In this document: one piece after another, positions 6,950 through 12,614 of the stretch | Numbering within the stretch: position 1 is the first letter of the stretch | Layout of the letters: each line of letters starts with the position of its first letter | Assembly: GCA_023136305.1 (NCBI GenBank) | Contig: JAGLSF010000021.1 | Span: forward strand, 1-14,134 | Direction: 5' to 3' | Length of the DNA: 14,134 nucleotides | Source: Spirochaetota bacterium | Lineage (GTDB): Bacteria; Spirochaetota; B62-G9; DRHN01 | Notes under the pieces: generated by a model | Database searches by the model: none | What the model was told of the DNA's origin: nothing | Seen by the model: the letters and a program-made list of their open reading frames with translations, nothing else | Made by a program: the position numbers and the translations under genes

Positions 6950-7228
6950 TTACTCTCTACTTTTTTGGTTCTGCCACATGATTCTCCATCCAACGGTGAC
7001 CTGATCACCGTCATACTCAACCTCGAGGTCCACAAGGTTGAGCCTGATTAGTATCTCACTGATGACCTCGTCACTGTCCATCAAAACCTTCAGTAGTCCC
7101 TCATACTCCTCTTCCACAGGAGTTACTACATCATACCAGTTGCTCCTGTCGATGGTCTGGGAGAATGCCGGTGCCTGAAACATAAGGATACCGATTATGA
7201 CTAACAGTAATTTCAATACCTTATACAT
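6950..7228 (-). CDS. Small exported protein of unknown function (92 aa)
   Basis: The product starts MYKVLKLLLVIIGILMFQAP and has a classical Sec signal: a basic start, a hydrophobic core at residues 6-17, and a likely cleavage after AFS (about residue 23). The mature part is about 69 residues, acidic in its first half (TPVEEEYEGLLKVLMDSDE) and ending in strand-like segments (LEVEYDGDQVTVGWRIMW). No cysteine is present, so it is neither a lipoprotein nor a haem protein. ATG 7228 is preferred; a GTG two codons upstream (7234) is possible and neither has a strong ribosome site. It lies between two URO-D genes with gaps of 38 and 22 nt on the same strand. An exported protein beside cytoplasmic enzymes may be a sensor or transport accessory; I do not recognise the family. 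Confidence 0.6.
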   Translation of the reverse strand: MYKVLKLLLVIIGILMFQAPAFSQTIDRSNWYDVVTPVEEEYEGLLKVLMDSDEVISEILIRLNLVDLEVEYDGDQVTVGWRIMWQNQKSRE

Positions 7229-7266
7229 GATCACACATACCCATTGATTTTTTTCATCAAGAATTA

Positions 7267-8349
7267 CTACAGCTTTATCGGGTAGCGCCCGTACTCCTTC
7301 ACCGTATCATAGAAGGCCATGATATTCTCAATGGACACCTGGGGCTGCACGTTGTGGGCAGGTCCGAGAATCAGGCCTCCGCCTGGCGCAACTGTTCTAA
7401 GCCTCTCTCTGGTCTCATTGATCACGTCCTCCACACTCCCGAAGGGCATGGTTTCCTGATTGTCGATGGTCCCCCAGAAGGTAAGCTGCTTGCCGAACTT
7501 CTCTTTCAGCTCAGCAGGGTCCATTGACTTCGGCTGTACCGGGTTGAGAATGTTGACACCCACGTCTATCAGGTCCTGCATGATGGGCCAGTTATATCCG
7601 TCGGTGTGAAAGGCAAACTTAATGTCGGGGTTGATACCCCTCAAGTGGGAGAAGAGCCGGTCGTATCGGGGTTTGAAGAACTCCCTGAACAGGTCGGGTG
7701 ATATGAGCAGGCGGTCCTGTGTGCCGAAGTCGTCACCTATCCAGATGACATCCACTCCCATCCGGGCGAGCACAGTCCCCGCATCCCACACCCAGGTGAG
7801 CAGCTTATCGAGATAGGCGTGAAGGAACTCCTTGTTCAGCACCATGTCCTCGAGCACCTTGTCCATGCCGCGCAGGTACCACGCAAGCTCGAAAAGCGTG
7901 CAGGCGAGCCCTCCCATGATACCGTACTCCTTACCGTGCTTGTCGATCATCTCTTTCGAAGTCTCATACCTGGACAGATCCTTGAAATCTGGGAGTGTCA
8001 GCTGATCGAGATCATCGGTAACAGCCATGGGGTGGCCGATCATCTCTGTATAGCGGTTGCCCGTCTCAGTGTCCACCCAGCGCCAGCGTATTCCCCACTC
8101 ATCCACGTACTCCTCCGTGTCCTGCGAGTAGTAGCTGGTGCACGGTCCAAGCCAGGTGATGAGAAAGTCGTGTCCCATCACATGTGGAAGATAGCCGCCG
8201 TCGGCCGCGTAGAGAGATAGCTTCTCAGTGTCCTCCCCGAGGTGCTTGAGCATCTTCCGCTCTGCCTCCGGAGTATACCAGACATCTATGGGTACTCGAT
8301 CGGGTTCCTCGTGGTTTATGGCTGTAAGAAACCGTTCCTTGTGGATCAT
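7267..8349 (-). CDS. Uroporphyrinogen decarboxylase-like (URO-D superfamily) protein, not HemE
   Basis: The 360-residue product opens MIHKERFLTAINHEEPDRVP and carries WIGDDFGTQDRLLISPDLF (203-221), AFHTDGY (246-252), NILNPVQP (266-273), WGTIDNQ (292-298) and APGGGLILGPAHNVQPQVS (321-339). These define the URO-D superfamily branch annotated around corrinoid methyl transfer and demethylation rather than haem synthesis; the HemE RQAGRY signature is missing. H248 is followed by D250 instead of the Cys of the zinc-thiolate methyltransferases. It resembles the plus-strand URO-D protein at 4320 more than the CYGCCE protein beside it. GGGAGGG lies 8 nt before the ATG at 8349; an ATG at 8356 is out of frame. 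Gaps of 44 nt before and 38 nt after place it inside the long minus-strand operon, just downstream of the YedE halves. Confidence 0.85.
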   Translation of the reverse strand: MIHKERFLTAINHEEPDRVPIDVWYTPEAERKMLKHLGEDTEKLSLYAADGGYLPHVMGHDFLITWLGPCTSYYSQDTEEYVDEWGIRWRWVDTETGNRYTEMIGHPMAVTDDLDQLTLPDFKDLSRYETSKEMIDKHGKEYGIMGGLACTLFELAWYLRGMDKVLEDMVLNKEFLHAYLDKLLTWVWDAGTVLARMGVDVIWIGDDFGTQDRLLISPDLFREFFKPRYDRLFSHLRGINPDIKFAFHTDGYNWPIMQDLIDVGVNILNPVQPKSMDPAELKEKFGKQLTFWGTIDNQETMPFGSVEDVINETRERLRTVAPGGGLILGPAHNVQPQVSIENIMAFYDTVKEYGRYPIKL

Positions 8350-8393
8350 GGTTCATGCCCTCCCTATCATATGTCTCCGACAACTGGTCCTGT

Positions 8394-8927
8394 TCAGTAT
8401 AACCTTACAAAAAATCTGTATAAAAAACCATAGTAAATAACAACCGCACCGTAGAATCCCAGGATGAAGAACAGCGCGTCCATGCTTCCCTGGGCCAAAA
8501 GCACGTGCTGCCTGAGAACACAACCGCCTGCCAGTGTGGAAACGAGACCGATGACGAGACCGCCGATCAGGGTGACGTAGAGGAATCGACTGGTGATCAG
8601 GAGACCGATCCCCCCTGTCGGGCCTTTCTGAAAGAGCGTTTTCAGATTTCCCACGCTGAGACTGTAGGTACCGATTTTTTCAATGCTCACTCGAATGGCA
8701 GGCGCTCCATATTCCGGAACGCCGCTTCGCAGTATGTTGAACGCGTAGAGCAGGGATGTCATTATCCAGAGGGTGATGAGGAAGGAAAACATGCCCATGA
8801 GGAGCTCCCTGTCCCGGACCAGTATATAGTCTCGCACTCCGGCAACGAAACACATCCTCGAACGCTGAGCCAGGAACCCGATCAGCATACTCATACAACC
8901 GAGAATCAAGGTACCGTAAACAGTCAT
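8394..8927 (-). CDS. yedE: YeeE/YedE-type transporter, C-terminal half as a separate gene
   Basis: The 177-residue membrane protein contains IGFLAQRSRMCFVAGVRDYILVRD at residues 16-39 (C26) and AGGCVLRQHVLLAQGSMDA at 133-151 (C136). These are the second-half signatures of YedE, a membrane protein proposed as a selenium (selenite or related) transporter and related to thiosulfate transporters of the YeeE family. Four to six helices are expected. The start at ATG 8927 lies 2 nt after the stop of the N-terminal half and has AGGAG 9 nt upstream, so the halves should be made in a coupled way. The frame stays open to 9059, but that stretch overlaps the N-half gene. The single-chain YedE is split here between its two homologous repeats. 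The specific substrate (Se or S) is inferred from neighbours. Confidence 0.8.
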   Translation of the reverse strand: MTVYGTLILGCMSMLIGFLAQRSRMCFVAGVRDYILVRDRELLMGMFSFLITLWIMTSLLYAFNILRSGVPEYGAPAIRVSIEKIGTYSLSVGNLKTLFQKGPTGGIGLLITSRFLYVTLIGGLVIGLVSTLAGGCVLRQHVLLAQGSMDALFFILGFYGAVVIYYGFLYRFFVRLY

Positions 8928-8929
8928 GC

Positions 8930-9406
8930 TCACACGCTCCTGCTCCATCTTCGTCTGATGAGGAGGGTACCAAGCCAGATACCGAACACCATCCCTGCAA
9001 GGGCAACCATACCGAAGAAGTCGCCGTATCCCGTCCTGATCACAATCCGGGTAGGGCATCCGAAGATCAGAATACCGAAGGTCATGATCACCAATCCATA
9101 TAGAAAATACCGCAGAGGGTGGGTACTTTTCTGCCTCCTGTATTCACCGTATCCGTGCGCGGCAATCAATGCACCGAGCAATACAGACGGCGAGGTCAAC
9201 ATGAGTATCCTGCGGGCAAGTATGGTGGTCTGGAAGTGTGCCCCAAAAATCCCGTTCATGAATGTATTGACCAGGTCGCGTGTGTGGCAGGTGAGACAGA
9301 AGGAATAGGCTGCAGGAGGATAGAATCCGGCAAATGCCTCAGCCAGCACGATCATGCTCCCCGCAATGATACCGAAGACCCAGGGTTTTAAATACCCTCT
9401 TCTCAT
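8930..9406 (-). CDS. yedE: YeeE/YedE-type transporter, N-terminal half as a separate gene
   Basis: The 158-residue membrane protein carries SFCLTCHTRDLVN (35-47; C37 and C40), fitting the FCxxCxxRD element of selenium-type YedE proteins. It also has FGILIFGCPTRIVIRTGYGDFFG (110-132; C117), the first of the two conserved GCxxR repeats of the YeeE/YedE pore. Four or five helices are expected. GAGGAAC lies about 8 nt before the ATG at 9406. It ends in TGA at 8932-8930 just before the C-half gene; together the two halves total 335 residues, near the length of an intact transporter. The DUF3343 carrier gene lies 27 nt upstream and the desulfurase before that, the company typical of a selenium locus. 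Both halves are presumably needed for one pore. Confidence 0.8.
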   Translation of the reverse strand: MRRGYLKPWVFGIIAGSMIVLAEAFAGFYPPAAYSFCLTCHTRDLVNTFMNGIFGAHFQTTILARRILMLTSPSVLLGALIAAHGYGEYRRQKSTHPLRYFLYGLVIMTFGILIFGCPTRIVIRTGYGDFFGMVALAGMVFGIWLGTLLIRRRWSRSV

Positions 9407-9433
9407 GTATCTTGTTCCTCTATAGAGTGATGC

Positions 9434-9694
9434 TCACCTCTCAGGATAATGGTGCATATCCTCAAAATGCACCATATGCTCCTGCAGGAGGGCTCGCACC
9501 TCCTCCTTACGGTTGAAATCGAAGCGGACGGCAACCCCGCAGTTGGGACTGATCTCACGGGGGCCGGGAATGAGCACTGCGGTGATCTCATGCCGCTTCA
9601 AGAGCCCCTCTGCCCTGATGGCATGATGGGAGCCAAAGAAGGTAATGACGCCTTCCAGTGTACGTAAATCGATATTTTTCGATCTCCTAGACAT
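9434..9694 (-). CDS. DUF3343-like putative Se/S carrier protein
   Basis: The 86-residue product contains GSHHAIRAEGLLKRHEITAV (21-40) and then LIPGPREISPNCGVAVRFDF (41-60). This matches the compact family in which a helix-strand unit leads to an IPxPRexSxxCG loop with one invariant Cys (here C52). The family is annotated as a putative Se/S carrier because its genes cluster with YedE, SelD and a class-V desulfurase in selenium-using bacteria; a persulfide or perselenide on the Cys is the expected chemistry. GGAG lies 6 nt before the ATG. The gene sits between the desulfurase (54-nt gap) and the YedE N-half (27-nt gap). The carrier role is established by association only. Confidence 0.75.
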   Translation of the reverse strand: MSRRSKNIDLRTLEGVITFFGSHHAIRAEGLLKRHEITAVLIPGPREISPNCGVAVRFDFNRKEEVRALLQEHMVHFEDMHHYPER

Positions 9695-9711
9695 GACACT
9701 CCAGTTGCAAA

Positions 9712-9729
9712 GGCTTGTATATACAAACC
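9712..9729. promoter_or_regulatory. Dyad TTGTATATACAA in the gap before the carrier gene
   Basis: A perfect 12-bp palindrome (9715-9726) lies in the 54-nt gap between the desulfurase stop and the carrier ATG, with further GG/CC matches outside one mismatched pair. It sits 18-35 nt before the carrier start, where it could be an operator or an RNA processing hairpin. No convincing -35 is seen for an internal promoter. Confidence 0.3.
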
Positions 9730-9748
9730 GTCTATGTAAACTTCTTGA

Positions 9749-10939
9749 TCATGTGGCCTCATTCTCTGCAATAGCATGCAGTGCACGGACAACCCGCCTC
9801 ACATCCTTCTCGGTCGTGAAGGGGCCCCAGCTCAATCTCACCGTGCCATCGGGAAAGGTGCCGATGGTACGATGCGCTGACGGTGCACAGTGGAGTCCGA
9901 CTCTCGTCTGTATACCGTACTCCCGGTCGAGTGTCTGGCCCACCTTCGACGGCGACAGGCCTGCAATGTTCAGCGAGAGCACACCTGTCTGCTTTATACA
10001 GAGATCCGTTCTGCTTTCGGGTTGCGCACCCTCCTCAGCACACCGGCCGTAGAGCTGATACCGCCGGTCATTGCAGAGCTCATCGAGAAACAGCTGTAAC
10101 AGCCCTCCGTCATGGTCTGCTATAGCAGAAATACCCCGATTCAGCACATACTCCACACCTGCCCCCAGCCCCGCGATGCCGATGACGTTGAGGGTCCCAC
10201 TCTCAAAACGGTCAGGAAAAAAGTCGGGCTGCTCCTCCCTGTCGGAGAGACTTCCCGTCCCTCCACGCATGAGTGGCTCGCTGAGCCGTTCACTTCCGAT
10301 ATAGAGGCCCCCCGTACCCTGCGGTCCCAGAAGTCCCTTGTGCCCGCTGAATGCGAGGAAATCAATACACATGGCTTCAACATCGATGGGGACACACCCT
10401 GCAGTCTGCGCAGCGTCGATCAGCAGCGGTACTCCCCGGTCTCTGCAGACCTCTCCTATACCTGCAATATCATTGACGGCACCTGTTACATTCGACGCAT
10501 GGGTGAGTACGACGAGGCAGGTATGCTCCCTCAAAGCCCGAGCAACGTCATCGGGGTTAACGGTTCCTGCAGCATTTGCCTGAACCACGGTCACTTCACG
10601 GCCATAGTTCTGAAGATCAGTAAGAGGACGCATGACCGAGTTGTGTTCCATGGAGCTCGTCACAATGTGTCCACCCTCTCCGACAAGGCCATATATGGCA
10701 ATGTTCAGGGCCTCGGTGGCATTCTTGGTGAACACGATTTTTGATGAGTCCCTGACATTGAGCAGACAGGCAAGCAATTCACGTGTCTGCACCACGATGC
10801 GTGCGGCTCCTATGGACCTGCCGTGGCCCGATCTGCCCGGGTTTCCCCCGCCCTTTATGAAGAAGAGCCGCATGGATTCCAGGACCGATTTCGGCTTTGG
10901 CCATGAGGTGGCTGCGTTGTCTAGGTAAAGGGTTTTCAC
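9749..10939 (-). CDS. Class-V aminotransferase / cysteine desulfurase (selenium-associated type)
   Basis: The 396-residue PLP enzyme begins MKTLYLDNAATSWPKP and follows the cysteine desulfurase plan: EHN (H99), DAAQ (D175, Q178), the PLP lysine in SGHKG (K201), GGTGS (226-230), the ESGT loop (246-249), and the catalytic-Cys loop GLHCAP (C351). The GHKGLLGPQGTGGLY and EEQPDFFPDRFESGTLN stretches match the family named after its ESGT/EGID-type motif, which commonly accompanies selenium genes. It should take sulfur (or selenium) from cysteine (or selenocysteine) as an enzyme persulfide and pass it to a carrier such as the adjacent DUF3343 protein. The start is GTG at 10939: GAGGTGG is just upstream and GTGA overlaps the stop of the preceding gene by 4 nt. 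A frame extension to 10984 exists but is not favoured. Confidence 0.88.
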   Translation of the reverse strand: MKTLYLDNAATSWPKPKSVLESMRLFFIKGGGNPGRSGHGRSIGAARIVVQTRELLACLLNVRDSSKIVFTKNATEALNIAIYGLVGEGGHIVTSSMEHNSVMRPLTDLQNYGREVTVVQANAAGTVNPDDVARALREHTCLVVLTHASNVTGAVNDIAGIGEVCRDRGVPLLIDAAQTAGCVPIDVEAMCIDFLAFSGHKGLLGPQGTGGLYIGSERLSEPLMRGGTGSLSDREEQPDFFPDRFESGTLNVIGIAGLGAGVEYVLNRGISAIADHDGGLLQLFLDELCNDRRYQLYGRCAEEGAQPESRTDLCIKQTGVLSLNIAGLSPSKVGQTLDREYGIQTRVGLHCAPSAHRTIGTFPDGTVRLSWGPFTTEKDVRRVVRALHAIAENEAT

Positions 10940-11643
10940 GATCCACCTCGTATGTCCCCGATTTTTTCGAATCCGGTGAACCATGATTGATAGTAAAAGC
11001 TGTCCGCTTCCTTGGTACCGTCCAGGAGTACCCTGTATCGCCTGCCAATCTGCAGCACCGTGAGTTCCTTTCTCCAGCTGAATATGGAACAGGCGCCGAG
11101 AATGTTGCCGTGCACCTCCACCCCGAAGGTAGACCGCAACCCGGCGATATCGAAGGCATTGAAATAGGTGTCAGCCTCAAGCTCTTCGACCATGTGGGCA
11201 TTTATACTGTTCAGTGTGATTCCTGACCCTTTTATGCCGATTTCATACTTCAACCGCCTCAGAAACTCTTCCTCTTCAGTCCATCCCCGGAAAATATTTT
11301 CTTCGACCACAACCGCTTCTCTGTAGGATGCCGGTTCTTCTGTCCATCTGGGCTCGAGGATTAGACTGTAGGCTCGTTCATAATCACCGTTGTCAATGGA
11401 AAGATAGAAAGATTTTACCGTGTCCTCGGGTGTACGGGATCCAGGATACCGGACCTTTTCACTGGGAGAGTATATGAGAGTGGTCAAAACGATTTCATTA
11501 CCGCTCAGGGCGCGCAATGCCACGCCGACTAATATGAGAGCAGTAAAGACAGCGGCTATGACTGTACTGCGGTTTTTAAACCTCCCGAGATGGGCATCTG
11601 AACCGTCCGTGCGATCTCTTGCATTCATAATTGGTTGTATCAC
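10936..11643 (-). CDS. Membrane-anchored protein of unknown function
   Basis: The 235-residue product has a 25-residue cytoplasmic start, one transmembrane segment (about residues 27-47, TVIAAVFTALILVGVAL) and an exported domain. That domain holds TPEDTVKSFYLSIDNGDYERAY, which resembles the opening helix of NTF2-like or DUF4878-type domains that precede a cone-shaped fold. I do not recognise a catalytic motif. The start is GTG at 11643, overlapping the permease stop as GTGA; an in-frame ATG at 11628 has no ribosome site. Its own stop overlaps the desulfurase start in the same GTGA way, so it is coupled on both sides. Position between an ABC permease and a desulfurase suggests an accessory role in uptake or a cell-surface ligand role, which is inference. 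Confidence 0.75.
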   Translation of the reverse strand: MIQPIMNARDRTDGSDAHLGRFKNRSTVIAAVFTALILVGVALRALSGNEIVLTTLIYSPSEKVRYPGSRTPEDTVKSFYLSIDNGDYERAYSLILEPRWTEEPASYREAVVVEENIFRGWTEEEEFLRRLKYEIGIKGSGITLNSINAHMVEELEADTYFNAFDIAGLRSTFGVEVHGNILGACSIFSWRKELTVLQIGRRYRVLLDGTKEADSFYYQSWFTGFEKIGDIRGGS

Positions 11644-12614
11644 TCGTGCCGCTTCTTCAGCTCATCGATGGCAACGGAGAGGATGATTATGGATCCGGTG
11701 ATGGCGAGCTGCCACATGGTGGAAACGTTGAGCATGCCGAGGCCGTTCTGTATGATGCCGAGTATGAGAACACCGATAAATGCACCGAGCAGCGTTCCCA
11801 CGCCGCCGGAGAGGCTCACTCCTCCAAGAACAACCGCTGCAACCACCTGAAATTCAAAACCCTGGCCGGCCAGATGGTTTGCTGACATGAGGCGTGAGGC
11901 CAGGAGTATGGCACTGATCGTGGCGAGCAATGAACAGATCAGGAAAGCGCTGAACTTCATCCGCTTCACATCTATACCGATTGCGCGAGCAACCTCTGCG
12001 CTACCGCCCACAGCATAGATGCGCCTGCCGTAACTCGTGTTCTTCATGATGAACATGAACACGAGCAGTATGACGAACATGAGTATGGAGGGATAGGGGA
12101 GAAAATGAAAGAGCTTGCCGTTTCCGATAAGGAAAAAGAGGTCCCTTCCGGACCGTTCCGCAATAGCAACCTTCTTCGTTATGAGATACACCGCCCCCCG
12201 CAGGGCATAGTACATACCGAGCGTGGTAATGAGGGAATTGATCTTGAGCTTGGTGACGAGAAAGCCGTTTGTGACACCGATAATTGCCCCTGCTGCAAGT
12301 GCGGCAATGGCGCCGAGCGCAAAACTTCCCGTTGCGTTCATGATAGTTACGAGGGGAAGGGCAACGAATGCCTGCAGGGACCCGATGGAGATATCAACCT
12401 CACCGCTGAACAGTACGATAGACAGGCCGACCGCAGAGATGAGTGGGAGTGAAATTTGTCCGAGTACATTTGACAGGTTCCTCACGGTGAAGAAATATTT
12501 CGATGCAACGCTGAAGAAGATGAAAATCACGAGAAAGGAGATGAGCAGTCCAATCTCGCTGATCGAAAAGAGCCTTCTCAGAATGGAGGCACCGTCCTTT
12601 TTACCGTTCTGCAT
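11640..12614 (-). CDS. Sugar-type ABC transporter permease (RbsC/branched COG1172 type)
   Basis: The 324-residue integral membrane protein has about 8-10 hydrophobic helices. It carries the marks of ribose/xylose/AI-2 type permeases: FFTVRNLSNVLGQISLPLIS, SGEVDISIGSLQAF, the coupling segment NTSYGRRIYAVGGSAEVARAIG, and VVLGGVSLSGGVGTLLGAFIG. A homodimer of it should form the pore and bind the RbsA-type ATPase encoded just upstream. The ATG at 12614 follows AGAAGGAA by about 7 nt and overlaps the ATPase end by 14 nt; a TTG at 12635 would extend it by seven residues with no ribosome site. It ends in a GTGA overlap with the membrane-anchored gene. The solute is not deducible, since such permeases carry pentoses, hexoses, polyols, AI-2, nucleosides and others. 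Confidence 0.9.
   Translation of the reverse strand: MQNGKKDGASILRRLFSISEIGLLISFLVIFIFFSVASKYFFTVRNLSNVLGQISLPLISAVGLSIVLFSGEVDISIGSLQAFVALPLVTIMNATGSFALGAIAALAAGAIIGVTNGFLVTKLKINSLITTLGMYYALRGAVYLITKKVAIAERSGRDLFFLIGNGKLFHFLPYPSILMFVILLVFMFIMKNTSYGRRIYAVGGSAEVARAIGIDVKRMKFSAFLICSLLATISAILLASRLMSANHLAGQGFEFQVVAAVVLGGVSLSGGVGTLLGAFIGVLILGIIQNGLGMLNVSTMWQLAITGSIIILSVAIDELKKRHE

Noticed and set aside
6928..7035. 36-codon upstream extension of the CYGCCE URO-D protein
   Set aside because: It would overlap the exported-protein gene, lacks a ribosome site, and the ATG at 6927 has AAGGA at a good distance.
4320..8349. Calling the URO-D proteins uroporphyrinogen decarboxylase (hemE)
   Set aside because: All lack the N-terminal RQAGRY-type substrate motif, and three paralogs beside catabolic genes argue against a haem-synthesis role.
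8930..8932. TGA between the YedE halves as a selenocysteine codon
   Set aside because: Read-through in the same frame meets another TGA two codons later, and the second half is in a different frame with its own start.
8928..9059. 44-codon upstream extension of the YedE C-half
   Set aside because: It overlaps the N-half coding sequence in another frame; ATG 8927 with AGGAG upstream starts the conserved membrane part.
9283..9297. CxxCH in the YedE N-half (CLTCH, residues 37-41) as a c-type haem site
   Set aside because: The motif lies within a multi-helix membrane protein at the family's FCxxCxxRD position; no cytochrome features surround it.
8505..9308. 267-codon plus-strand open frame
   Set aside because: It is antisense to both YedE halves, whose motifs and starts are clear; its translation is polar and low in family-like features.
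11198..11211. Third partial copy of the operator core (ATTTATACT)
   Set aside because: Only half of the dyad is present and it lies inside the coding region of the membrane-anchored protein; chance is likely.
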